A stretch of DNA of 64,000 nucleotides from Cardinalis cardinalis (GCA_014549065.1 JACDOX010000227.1:64644-128643); one strand, 5' to 3'. Numbered from the stretch's first letter, positions 50,427-62,880 are shown. Numbers and translations: made by a program. Notes: generated by a model from the sequence alone, not told the origin.

Positions 50427-50870
50427 TGTGGTAAGAAGGAAATGATGAATTTCACTCTATGCTTTTGGAAGGCTAATTTATTATTTTATGTATTATATTA
50501 AATATATAAATATAAATATATTATGTCATGCTATGTTATGTTTGTTATGTTATGTTATGTTATGTTATGTTATGCTATATTTAGTATATATTATATTACA
50601 TTATATTATGTTATATTGAAACTATACTAAAGAATAGAGAAAGGGTACAAACAGAAGATTTAAGAAGATGCTAATGAAAAACTCGTGGCAGTTTTTAGAG
50701 TTTNGACACAGTTGGACTGTGATTGGTTATTAGGTAAAAACTATTCACATGTTGGATAACAATTTTTCAACTACATTCTAAAGCAGCAAACGCAGGAGAA
50801 GCAAATCAGATAATATTATTTTTTATTTCTTTCCGAGGCTTCTCAGCTTCCCAGGAGAAAAAATGCTGGC
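50427..50870 (-). mobile_element. Solo LTR of an avian endogenous retrovirus, minus strand
   Basis: Read on the minus strand it has GGAAGCTGAGAAGCC, then a CCAATCACAG box, CTATTCTTTAGTATAGTTTC, AATAAA (complement of 50477-50482) and GCCTTCCAAAAGCATAGAGT. This is the same order as the LTR at 41550. It is longer because of a 5' extension and an internal ATAAC-type pentanucleotide expansion. The end nearest 50427 is short compared with 41550. The right limit (50870) is approximate. Confidence 0.8.
50521..50576. repeat. (TTATG)n pentanucleotide repeat inside the LTR
   Basis: About nine TTATG or CTATG units just downstream, in LTR orientation, of the TATAGTTT motif. Confidence 0.92.
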
Positions 50871-52084
50871 AAAGGGATTTTTAGAAAATATGACAATGAC
50901 ACAGCATCACAAGACAGGGAGAGGGAAGTGACTGCACAGTTCCAGAGAAACTTCAGGGAAATTGAGGTTTTTTGGCAGTTTAATGGGATCTGTAGGACTA
51001 TATCAGCTGCAGGACCACACATTTCCACTGTTTGGGAGCAGAGAAAATATCCTCTCAGACCGGGGAAAGGTTACCAAATCCTTTGGCAGAGAAGCTGAGG
51101 ACACAAGTGATGTGCATTCACAGAGACTAGAACAAATAAAAAACCGAAAAAAAATAGTCTGTGTGCCCTTTTAACATTCTTAACAGGTGTTCAGGGCCCA
51201 TTATTCACCAGTTATAACTTGAGTACAGTTAGATTTGTGGCTGTCTGTGAGGATTCATCAACATTNGGAGCAGAGCAAGCCATGATTAGGAGATGCAGGA
51301 TGACCTCTGTAAATCACAGCGTGCCATCACACCCAAAAATTGCTGCCTGCAGCCCCAAGAGCTTGGGGAGAGCCACCCCCAAGCTTTGCCTTCCCCAGGA
51401 AGCTCACAAATAGGACAAATCCAGGAAAAAGAGGAGATTTAGAGAAGGGATTTTCATAAGGTGAGAGAAGCTCTGCTCTAGAAGTAGTTGGGAAATGGCA
51501 TTGTTTAGATTATTTCAGGTTTGGTTGTTTTTTTCTTCCCCTGTCCCTTTACCTGAGTGCCACTGTGGTACAATCTGCAGTTACAACTTCATCCAGAAAT
51601 GTCACTTCTTGTTTTGAGGTGAGCATCAACAATTAAACAAATAACAAACAAAACCAGCTTCTCAGCTCTGGATTTATTTTCTGTTTATAAATAGTGCTCA
51701 GGTGCTTTTCTATTTATGTCTTCATCAACCAAGTAATAGAACACTCTAACCCTTACTTCTGATTAATTCTACTGTTTCTTGTTCTGATTAATTCTACTGT
51801 TTCTTGTACTGTTTCTTGTTCTGGTAACATTTCTGTTAATTTTCTCATTCTTTGATATATTCAAACTTTTGTTGGCATGTAGACACAAGAACCAGAAAAC
51901 TTCACCCAAATCTGTTTTAAAACCATTATAGGAGTTACCAAACTAATTTTATGTGTTTACTTTTTTTTGTTTGTTTGTTTTTAAAGATGTTTTATATCTC
52001 AATGTTCAGGAATCGCATNGACTGCAACATTTATTCTTATTATTGAGAAAGAGTGGGTGAGATGATGGAAAATGGATGTTATCT
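50871..52084. other. Unique intronic sequence
   Basis: Nothing is recognised apart from the short tandem duplication at 51757. Confidence 0.55.
51757..51818. repeat. 25-bp tandem duplication plus 12-bp partial copy
   Basis: 51757-51781 is repeated exactly at 51782-51806, and the last 12 bp recur with the same sequence at 51807-51818. Confidence 0.95.
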
Positions 52085-52215
52085 AAAACAGCAGCAGGAT
52101 TTGTATCAAAAATAGTGTGGCCAGAAAGACCAGGGAAGTCACAAGGTGGGGTTGGGTNACAGATTGGCCTCCATGATCTTGGAAGTCTTTTCCAACTTAA
52201 ATGATTTTNTGATAC
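52085..52215 (+). mobile_element. CR1 LINE remnant with internal deletion, plus strand
   Basis: AATAGTGTGGCCAGAAAGAC then CAGGGAAGTCAC resembles the CR1 body. Within 60 bp it jumps to the terminal CTTTTCCAACTTAAATGATT then TTNTGAT. The expected intermediate sequence of several hundred bases is missing, so the copy is internally deleted. Confidence 0.75.
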
Positions 52216-53084
52216 TGCAATTANTTGATCAGTGGGGAAATAGGAAATATTTACCATATAAAAGACTATATTTACAACATAAATTGCCGATGGAAAAGGC
52301 ATGAAGCAGGAAAAGGTGTTGATCTGGTCTGCAGACACTCAGCAGAACCATTGTCATGTAGTCAACTGGATATTGCAGGTATTATTCAAATATTAGCAAT
52401 GTCTGTAATTCAATATAAAACTGGATGAGAAACTGTAATTTTTCAGAGCTATTGAGCATTTTCAGCACAGTTTAGAAGGTGTTCTTATACATGGGCTTGC
52501 TGTGGGTCCAGATGAATCCTTGGGTTATCATAACGCCAGGCACAACTGGCACTGTGGTGATGATGTTTGTTCTTGCTGGAAAGAAAAAGAGAAAAATAAA
52601 AGTATAAGGTTGTGGCAACTTCTAAGTGTAATTTTATTGCAGAGGTAAGAAATTCTAACTGATTTTCAAGATTTTGATCAGAAGGATTTTTTTTTATCAA
52701 TAATTCAGACTTTTTTTTAGGGGAAAAAACAGCATCCCCTATATCACTATGCAGTGGAGAGCAAGAAAATTGATCAGAAATATCCTTTAAAGGCTTCAAG
52801 GTGTCTAAGAAAGGCCAGAGAACTTTTGAACCTGAAGAATAAAGAATATGGACAGAAAAAAACTTTATTTTCCTTAGGTTTACTGTTCAGTTTTTATGGA
52901 TAACATGGATACACCATTAATATCTTTCCTCTTTAATGTTCTTTGGGAACAATCAGGTACAATTGTAAATTGCTTGGTAAATCAGGTACAAGACTGAAGA
53001 AGAAAAGGAAAGTTCATCAAATTGAGCAGTCCTGTGCCCCAGGGAGAACAGAAGCCTCTGGAAGTATTAAAAAAGCTCCAAAAG

Positions 53085-53452
53085 GAACAACCAAATCAAA
53101 TCAATCAAAAAAAAGCCAAAAAATCCCCAAACCTGAACATTAAAAGAAAAAACAAACAAAACAAATGAAAAATGCCAAACAAACAAAAACAAACAAAAAC
53201 CCAACAAAACACTTGCAAACCAACAAAAACCAAATAAACAAAAACCCCAATACCCAAACAAGACAAGACCAACCAACCAACCAACCAATCGATACTTCAA
53301 CCAACAACCAAAAAAACCCTCAAGAACAAAAAATCACCACCACCAAAGAACACAACAACAAACCAAAATGAAAAACCAAGCAAAAAAAATCCAAAATAAA
53401 CAAAAAAACCCCAATGAAACAAACAAACAAAAAAAAAAAACAAATGGGGAAA
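53085..53452. repeat. Long A/C-rich low-complexity block
   Basis: About 370 bp of degenerate AAAAC, CAACCA and AAACCC words, very like the block at 18891. Confidence 0.92.
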
Positions 53453-55340
53453 AAGACTCTTCTCTTGAGACCTGATTGATGCCCTTTATGTAGATTCAAG
53501 CAACTACTGGNCTCCCCCAGAAATCTGGATCTGCATGTGGAGTGGAGAGTGAAAATATTTTGGGAAACATCTGAAAACAACCTCAATAAGCCTTTCAGTC
53601 ACTGAGGTTTGCATTAGTGCTGGCAAAATGGCAGCAAAATTTACAGGCTCACTTCCTACTGGGAAAGATTGACCTAATTGCAGNGGAATTAATTATCCTG
53701 GAGCTGTAAACTGGGATTTGGTCCTGGTTTGAGTAAACTCTGGTGATTTCCGTGGATATCTACATTATAAAGTAGTGTGAGGGGGCATTAGGATAATTCT
53801 TAGGCTGTGAGGTAGTACAGCAAAAGAAGCACAGCTAGTGAAAAGTAATACAAATGTGTATTTCATTGATTCATTCCAGGTCAGCAGGAGACAATAAATT
53901 CAGTCTGTAACTCTTGNACTTACAAAATGCATCTCACCCAAAGAGCTTTGTGTGTTCCAGAGAATCAGGAAGAAGACAGATATGTGAAGGAAATCCAGCC
54001 AAATATTGGCTGTTTATTTTTAGCAGACACTTTTCTCTGTCAGCTTAGGAAGAGTAGGGCATGTAAGTTTGTACGTATGTTTTTTGTGTGTTTTTTAAAA
54101 TCTGTAGTGTGTCATTGTGTCCTTTTAATGCAGAGTCATGGATAAAATTCACTAGGTTAAAACATGGAATATTTATGAAGTGCAGCAATTTGCTCAACGG
54201 ATGAATATTTCATGACTGATACTTTTTATGTCTGATTTCTTCAATGTACCTTCAACTTAGTCACANCAATCTTTGATGTAGAAAGTGCTTGCAGAGTCCT
54301 GTATACAGTAATTAACATAGACTTTATAATAGGTTGTTTAAGGTAAATTTTAATATTCCAGTGGATTTCATTAAAAGGAATATTTTCTGTTTGGTAAAAT
54401 CATCAAAAAATTCCTGGTGAAAAAAGGGTTTGGTGAGGGATAATTAAGTGTTGGGAATTAATTTCTGTCTTTTGCATTTTTTCTTTGTCTTAATTTAAGC
54501 CCTTGTTAGATTTCAGCAACTCCACTGACTTAGTTAAGTCAGTATTTAATGTTAACATTAATAATGCTGTATAAAGTTGAGCAGTTGACAATGCAGTAAA
54601 ACTGCATCTCTTAGCATTTGGATCACCCAGTTCTGAACCTGAACTTTTCCTTGCATGAATATTAACTGGAAAGTGCCACGGGGGCCATGCAAATTATTCA
54701 TGAGCGCGTGTTAAATTCAGAAGGAATTTTTAACTTTAAAAACAAACACATATCTTTGACCTGAAAACTAACAGAAAGCAGTGCAACCTAAAAAAAAATA
54801 GGAAAATGTTTATGAAAATGTGTTACTTTCATTTTAATTTTTTGAGACAGTGTTTATTGATGCCTAATTTTGAACTTTTAAAAAGTGCTCTAAAATGATT
54901 GAATTTTTCTTTTTTTTTTTCTCTTGAAAAGATTGAAGTTGAGTTGATTTACTACAAGTATGGAAATTTTTTTGGTTGACCCAGTTAAAAAGTTTTCCAC
55001 TTCTACTTAATATATACTTTCTAAAATATATAGGTGTTGGGGAAAATAAAAAAAAAAATAGAAAAACAACAAAAGATNATCTTTCAGGTTTTGTCCTGAA
55101 CTGAGCAGTTGATGGAGAGGGCAAGCTGGTAATTTATTTTTTGTTNGTGTATTTAACAGTAATGAAAATCAATCAAATTCCAGCCCAGGCTTTCTTTACC
55201 ATGTGGAGCATCTGCTGGTCATTTTCTCAGATCCCCAGGATGACACACTTAATGTATTTACCCTGAATACTTGAGAGGAAGACTATGGAAGAAGAAAGGA
55301 AATCAATCCTTTAAATTTAGCATATTTCAATAACCATAAC
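53453..55340. other. Unique intronic sequence
   Basis: No exon or transposable element is recognised. Confidence 0.55.
54687..54694 (+). promoter_or_regulatory. POU octamer motif ATGCAAAT in a CNE-like stretch
   Basis: A perfect octamer followed by TATTCATGAGCGCG, inside a repeat-free stretch around 54640-54720. One motif in 64 kb is expected about once by chance, so this is only suggestive. Confidence 0.2.
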
Positions 55341-55612
55341 ATCTCAGAATGGCTTGGATTGGAAGGGACCTCAAAGCCCAATCAATTCCACCCCTGCCAT
55401 GGCAGGGACACCTTCCCCTGTCCCATGCTGCTCCAAACCCCATTTAACCTGACCTTGGGCACTGCCAGGGATGCAGGGGCAGCCNCAGCTGCTCTGGNCA
55501 CCCTGTGCNAGNNCCTNCCCACCCTCCCAGCCAGGAATTCCTTCCCAATATCCCTCCTCTTTAATTTTGAAGCCTTTCCCCCTTGTTCCTGGCACTCCAG
55601 CCCAGCTGTGTC
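55341..55612 (-). mobile_element. CR1 LINE 3' end, minus strand
   Basis: It shows TCTCAGAATGGCTTGGATTG, GAAGGGACCTCAAAGCCC, CCCTGCCATGGCAGGGACAC and TGCTCTGGNCACCCTGTGC. This is the standard minus-strand CR1 tail, with seven N bases clustered in its middle. Confidence 0.94.
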
Positions 55613-55772
55613 TATGCGTGCCCCATTTCTTTACACCCTTTTTTTTCTTTTCTTGACAAGCACAAGGCATTACTTGAACCCAGGAGCAAGGGCAAAAAGT
55701 ATTGATTATCATTGTTCTGGCCTGAAACAACCCAAGTCAAAAGCATTTCCAGCATTTCCAGTGCCAAGGAGA

Positions 55773-56181
55773 ACAGATTATAATGGAACTCCTCGTTTTT
55801 GTGATGGGCCGCGGTGGCGCGCGGCGAGACGGGAATGTGCGGAAGACTTCTAGACTCCATCCAACATCAGCTGGATTATCTCCTTCCAGCAGGGAGAGGT
55901 TTTGCCATCTGTTTGCAGAACAGAAGAGGGGAAAATCCAAAATGAAGGGCAGAATTTTAGCACAGCACTCCAGAGCCTGGCGGCTCTTTTGGTTTTCTCC
56001 AAGCGGAAGGTGCTGGTTGGGAGCGGTTTTGAGGAAACGGTGCTAAGCACCCCTTGGAAACCCCAAAACCTGCACTGAAAACGAAAAAATGTGCTCTGAG
56101 AAATGTATGGGGAAGTGGTTGAGACACAGGAAAATCCACACGCTCGGGATGAAATAAAAACATCTTAAAAAAAAAAAAAAA
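55773..56181 (+). pseudogene. Possible processed retrocopy of unknown parent
   Basis: The segment begins near a patch with eight CpG in about 32 bp (55810-55841), quite unlike the intron around it. It ends with AATAAA at 56153-56158 and, 8 bases later, a run of 15 A (56167-56181). AAGGAGA flanks both sides (55766-55772 and 56180-56186), a weak candidate duplication. An 87-codon ORF (55783-56046) is arginine-rich and not recognised. A chance A run is a real alternative. Confidence 0.25.
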
Positions 56182-59100
56182 GGAGAGAAGAACTGAAAAT
56201 CAATAGCCCAACTCCTACACTAATGAAAAGTGAAGGGCATGGAGGAGCACCAGAGTGCTCACTGATGGCTGCTGTGAAAATGTTTCTTTCAGGGGTGAAT
56301 ACAGAGAGGCTGGTGAAGTGTTGGCTTCCAGTCAGCTGTTTTATCCACCAAGATAAGAGAAAAATCAGTCTAAATGATCTTCCCTTCTTCATGAGAAAAG
56401 GCCTCAATTTCGAGTCATTTTCTGAAAAAATTACAAATTACATAGATGAAAAATTNAGAGGAAAAATGCAGCATTTCTAAGAAGAACAAAGGAAACTCAT
56501 GCCAGGTGTATTTTTACTATTTCCTATCACACTCCTTGTGCCTAGTTTGCACCTTGTAAACCCATGCTCTTATGAGAAAGAGGGAAAAAATCACCTTCTT
56601 TTACACTTGAGCATGATTCTCATTTGGCATTCCTGTTTGTTGAAGTACAGGTGTCAGCAAAGAAGTTTGTGTGTTCAGTAAAACCAGTGTAGGACACAGA
56701 AATTTGTTCAAATTGGCCAAAGTTTAAAGTAAGCTTCCTTGCCTGTCATATTTTAGGGCAGAACAATATATTATTTTTTAAGAGCTCTGGCTTCAGCATG
56801 GCCTCTGCAGATACCCTTTGACAAATTGATATATGGCTTATCATTACTGTTTTTAACCCCAGATCTGTGGTAATAAATTTTTGAGATCTACATTAGGGCA
56901 GTGTTTTATTGAAACNGAGTGTTACTGACACTGTTTTGCCACAGCTTACATCACACATATTTTTCAATGTACATTTTTCAATGCTNAACAATAATGGATT
57001 CAGACAGGTATTTATTCTGGTTGTAGTGAAGTTGAATATAAACCAAATATTGGCTGTAAAGTTTATAGGATCTTCTTTTTTTTCTGCCTAGCCAGAAAAG
57101 TTAGAAGAGAGTACTTGTGTTTCTTTTATTCCTTAAGCAGGAGGTTCCAGTCTCCAAACTCCCCCTGAACAATGAAAATAGTGTTTTATTCATTTAAAAA
57201 TACCTTCTTTGCCTTTCTTGCACCAGGACTTGATTCTTCTCCCACACCTGTGCTCATGCCGTNCAGCTTTATGGTGGAGCATTTATTTTGTTCCTGAATT
57301 TACCAAAAAAAAAAATTAAAACCCACAGATTGAACCAAAGCAAGGTGTCTCCCTGCATGGGACCCCTCCAACACCACATCTCTCNTTTTATCTGCCATCT
57401 GCTCCTTTGAATTCTTCTCTTGGCACCTTATGCAATTTACAGTTCAGGTTTCCTGTGACGGAGATCATGTTGTGTTATTAGAGCAGCAGGCCAGTCAGGC
57501 TGCACAGAGTAACACAGATTTATTGTGAATAAATATAAGAAAGAAAGCCATTAATCCTTTTGTAGGGCCTATAATGAAGCCAGTTATTCCCACCAAGAAC
57601 TCTATGCCCCCGGTCCTATGCAGTTTAGTTCATTAAGATGTATTTTCNATGAAACTGTGGCTATTGAGTGCTTTTTGTCTAATTTCAAACTAAAGACTTT
57701 TAACATTGGTGGCTCAGTGTTGCCCAATCTTAATGGTTTCATTATAAAGTTGCTGTTGGCCTGCTGGTTTTTACACCTCCACTGCCCAGAAAGGATGGCA
57801 GCACAGTCTTTGCAACTGGCACATTAGGTAATTTGCCAAAACTCACAAAGTATTTGGGAAAGCACTGAAAATTGCGGGATTCATATTTATCCTGAAATTT
57901 TAGGGTTCGAAAGTCTCTGGGATTTCCTGTGTACTTATTTAACTTCCCAGTATGTGTTTCCACANGGCAAAGTGGACAGTCTGGGTGCAATTGCCTGGCA
58001 GCAGGCCAGCTGGTTGAAGTTATTTTGGGGTTAAAAATGGCAAATACTGTGACAGAAAGCTCATGCATTAAGATTACTGAGTGACATTACAGGGCTGAAT
58101 GGAGCTGGTGTTTATTTATCTTAGCTGCTATTTCCTCATCTCTTTGGGGCATTTTTTATGGCCTTTTGAATCCTTTTTTATGCTGCTGGATGTTGTATAT
58201 TGAACATTTTCAAGTGTTGTGGTACANATAAAATACCTCACGAAGAGACATAACCCAGCCTCCTGTACCAGCCCAGATCCAGCAAACATTCTGTGAACAT
58301 CTGAGTGGGCTTTTATTGCGTTTTTTGTTTTCTCCCCCAGGTGAGAGAATAGCCATAAAATAAAAAGCATTATCAACATTATGACTTCGCAGTGTGGTAT
58401 GTGATGTTATTTTAAAATTCCGCATTCACACAAGAACAGGTAGTAAAATTTCCCTTAAAACACACAAAACAACCAAGTGAAACAGCTTCAGGCAAGTGAC
58501 TGAAATATGAAAGGACGAAATTGTTTGGCTTGAAAGGCAAAGCTTTCTGTCTGTGACTGTGNGGATTTCCCAGGTAGGTTTTTTTTGCATCCACAATAAC
58601 AGATGCTAGCAGGTGCCTACTTCTATAACCACATTTTACAGCCTTTTTTTAGCATTTTATTTTAAGATTATTCATTTCTTTCCTGGAGAGTGCTCGTGGA
58701 CACTTAAAGAAGCAAAGAGTTTTGCACACTGATTTGCAGCCTTATCAACTTTTCCCTTTTGGAGTACCCTTATTTTTTGGACACCAAAGCTCCAGGGGCA
58801 CCTCCTCATTACATTTTCTGCTCTTTTGGAATATTCACGTATTCTCAAATCTGCATATGGCATCGTGTGTGTGTGTGTAAAACTCTGTGATATTTCAGGC
58901 CACGGCACACTACTCCTGGTTTTGGAATTACAATTTTCAGGACTGTTGGTCCTTTGGCAGCCCTGGAATCCTTGGCAAGAGCTGGAGCTGACTAAGAACT
59001 CAAGAATTGCTTTAAAAGTCAATTTCTTTGCACTGTTTTCCACAAGAAAGATCATCCTGACAAATACCAGGGCACTCCCTCCTTGTTCTAGAGAGGTGAA

Positions 59101-60741
59101 AATGTGAAAGGCACCTAAAAAAATCACTCTCTAATCTTGTCTTCTACAAAATGTAGTATTTAATCTAAATAAATTATTTATTTGATATTTAAACATATGC
59201 TCATTCTGCACTGAGGGCCCTGGTGATTGGTAAAAAAGGAAAACCAGTGAGACTGGATTAGATGCCTTTACTGTCATTTTAAGACACTAGTATTCTAGAT
59301 TTTAATAATCCATGGCATTTTGCTCAGACACCCACTTTTTTTGTTAGAATTTATTTTTCTTGAAATAAAACAATGAAGAAAGAGTAAATTTTTGTCATAG
59401 ATTTTAAGTGCTTAGATCGATGGAAACCTGTGGAAAGTGATACATCTTCTCCAATAAGTGCCAAGGGCTGTTTTTGGGGTTTCTTAATTAATATATTTGT
59501 TTTCCATCGAACATCTGTCAGCCAAGCAGAGTTTCATTAGTTCATGGAGAGTTATCTCTGCCATGCACTGGTGAGGGGCCTGGCATGCTCCTTCTGGCTT
59601 GGTTTTTGTTCATTTCTGTTTGTTCTGTTGTGCCTTTTTCATCTGTTTCTTTGGGGCGTTTCCTGCGGTTTTTCAGGGGTTTGTTATGCTTTGGGTTTAG
59701 AGTTTTGGGGTTTTTTTCCCTTTTTCTCATCAATGAGTGCAAAAGCAGCTTGGCCAGCTGAAGCAGGCGGGAAGCAAATGCTGCTCCAAGGGCCTGTGGA
59801 TGCTGAATTCTGTCAGATGTGGAGAGAGGAAAGGGACGGGAATCTCATCAGGCACGTGTTCCAGTGGAACACCTGTAGCATTAAAATCACATTCCTAATG
59901 ACTACAGCTGAGATTTTTTGGGAAATCAGTCAGTCTTCCTTGCACACAGGTCCTCTGAGACNCCTGAGATTTGATGCTGAGCAGACTACAATTTAGTTTT
60001 GATGCTGCATTCAGAAAAATGTTATTTTCTCTTGGAGCTTACTGTTTCTTTGGATAATTTTGTGGGCCTCTTGAATGTATTTTCCATAGGGATAATGCCA
60101 TATATATCCAAGGTTATTCCTTTGTATATGAGTCTAACATTCTATTTGAATGTTAAAAAAACCCCTCACATTAATATAAACTTAACACAAACTTTAATCT
60201 AATGCAAAGCTAGTGTATTGTGTCNTAAGATATCACACAGCATAGCAGGCTGCTACCCTGGATCTGCCTCAATCAAGATATTTATGCTTCAAAATTCAGA
60301 TTTTATTTTTTTTTCCCTAGACCTGTCAAGCTTTCTGCCATTGTAACAGAAATAATCAGGAGTCTGGCAGAGACATTCAGATACTATCCAAGCATTGCCT
60401 TTCTGCATTATCTCTCTTAAACTAATGTTGGATGACACGTCGCCCGGTTCAGGCTTTCCAAACCTGCCNGTGTCTTCTTGATTTTATTTTTTATCCCACT
60501 TATGCCATGCAGCATTATTCACCTCTAAGAAAAACAAAATTAAGTTTTCCCAAGTGAACATCAGATTTTTTTCTGAAGAAGATAAAATCCAATATCTTTC
60601 CCGCCATATATCTTATTATATTTTGTCAATGATGCATTAAGAGGGGAAGAAATGCATTGTGAAAAATGCTTTAAAGCTGTAGAATAATTTACAGCTTAAG
60701 ATCTTCAAGTGCTGTCATAAGACCATGACTTGGGGATGTCT

Positions 60742-60795
60742 GTGGCTTTTTTGGGGGCTTTTTTTGGTTTTTTTTTTTGGTTTTTTTTTTTGGTT
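60742..60795. repeat. G/T-rich low-complexity block
   Basis: GGTTTTTTTTTT-type units repeated three to four times. Confidence 0.88.
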
Positions 60796-62036
60796 AAATT
60801 ACTGGCTCCTGTGTGGGAATCAGGAGGAGGACACCAGGCTGATGGGGACCCACCACCCACAGCAGTGAGTCACCATCTTCTGCCAGCCCAGCTGAGCAAG
60901 GCAACTCCATCTTACCCCCTCTCCCCTCCTCCGAAACCAGCAAAGAGCAAATTACAGATAATTACCCTGGGGATGAGTCACTACATAAATAGATTTTTAA
61001 AATAACTGAGTGTTTTAAATCACTGCTGATGGGGGAAAAAAATTTTTAAAAAAAGGTGGTGTTGTGTAGGAAATTTTTGGTGTGTTAATTTGGTGCATTT
61101 CCTTAAGAAGGGGAAACCAGAGTGCTGATATTGCATTTGAGCTGGTATGATAAAGCAAAAGTAGGTTTATTCTTTGAGTACTCAAGATCTTACTGAAGGC
61201 TGNTTTTTTAAACCTGGTTTATTAATCTAAATGGAGGTAAAAATATCCTGTCACAAAAAGCAAGAGATTCAGTTAATTTCATTTTTTCTAGAAGTCTGTT
61301 TGAATCGTGAACAGGTTCAGAACTGCATTTTCATCTCAATTTTTAATACTCACCTTTAATTTCTGTCTAGGATTAAGAAATGCAGTATTGACAAGTAGAA
61401 TTAGGTCTTTTTGCAAAAGCAGTTCTCACTAACTCTAACTGAGACAGAAAAAGAACACAGTCTATTCCTGGATGAGCTTAAACCAGCAATCAAACAGCCA
61501 AAATTAATTAAATAAACAGAAAAGTAACATTATTGGCATAGCCATTTTGGCATCTGAGTGATTTATTCAGCTGAGATTCAGCTATCCTGTTTTATTTAGA
61601 TGTGTACCTAAGTGCAGAGTGGTCCCTCTGAAGCAACCATCAGAGTAGCAACAGAGCCCAGCTTTGAATTGCTAATGCTGCTATTCATCCTGATAATTAA
61701 GTCTCAGAATATTATTCAAATAGCAGTCTGAAGGAAACGGTTACTGGAATAAATATTCCTTGTATAATTGGACAATTTTGTTTAACCACTTTTAAAGCAG
61801 AGTCTCCAGTACTCTGAATTATTTTTCATTCAAGCAGCAGCAGAGCTGGAAGCTAATATGGATTTGGGGCATTTGTAAAATTTTGACTTCCTGCTTTCAT
61901 GTTCTGTTCTGTCTGTGTAGTTGTCTCTTCCACTGGTACCCTGAGAAATTGCAACCTACTTTATTGACTTAATTTTTAGTTTGTTATTTACTTCAGATTC
62001 TGTTTTTCTAAGGTTTAAATAATCCAAATATTCTGG

Positions 62037-62150
62037 TTTGTGGACTTGTTGTTTTGTTGTTTTTGTGGGGTTTGGGGGAGCAGGGTTCTTTGGCCTTCTT
62101 TTGATTGGTTGGTTGCTTTCTTTGGTTTTTGAGGGGTTTTGTGTGTGTTT
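62037..62150. repeat. G/T-rich low-complexity block
   Basis: Degenerate TTGTTG, GGGTTT and TTGGTT words. Confidence 0.85.
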
Positions 62151-62856
62151 ATAATCAGCTTTCATATTCTTAAATTAATGATTTAGCTGATTAGTTCAAG
62201 TTAAAAAGAGTGGTATGGTATTTTCCCTCTTTTCTTTCGTTACCTTGAAATCCTCTACTACCACAAACACATTTTATTTAAATTTAGTTTAAGTAGTTAA
62301 AAAACATGCTGAATTGAAACATGCACATTGATGTGATCTTTACATGTGTACCCTCATAATGGATTAATTTAGTTTCAAAACACACTTTCAAAATTTAAAT
62401 AAGGAGTTACAGAAGGCAAGGCTCTGCTAAGTACCATGTTTAGGCCATTTTAAATTATGCCTGACATAATGTTATGGGTTTTTTCCCATGTAGCCTTCTT
62501 AGGATTTATCTGAAGGCCAAACTTTAGAAATAAAAATCACCTGTGTACCTGCAACCACTGTGGTTAGAGACAAGATGGTTGGCTGGTGCTTGAGAGAGTA
62601 ATTCATTATTTCCTCTCGATTAGATTTGACAGTCCCCAAAAGGACACCATGCTACTCTGCAATTAGCAATAACTGATGTGTTCAGCACTGGTGGTCACAT
62701 ACAGAATATTTTGCTGAATTAACCAAGGGGCTTATAGCCTCTCTCAATTGCACTTGGTGTCTGTTGACAATTTTTTTGCCAAAAAAAAAAATGGAAGGCC
62801 TTTCTGCTCCTCTCCTAGTTTCTCCCCGCATAAAACACGGGGTGATAGCAAAAGNT

Positions 62857-62880
62857 AAAAAAAAAAAAAAAAAAAAAAAA
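62857..62880. repeat. Poly(A) tract
   Basis: 24 consecutive A, with an N just before it at 62855. Confidence 0.95.

Noticed and set aside
58672..59127. 151-codon minus-strand ORF
   Set aside because: It includes a translated (CA)n run (THTHT) and has no recognisable domain. Chance open frame.
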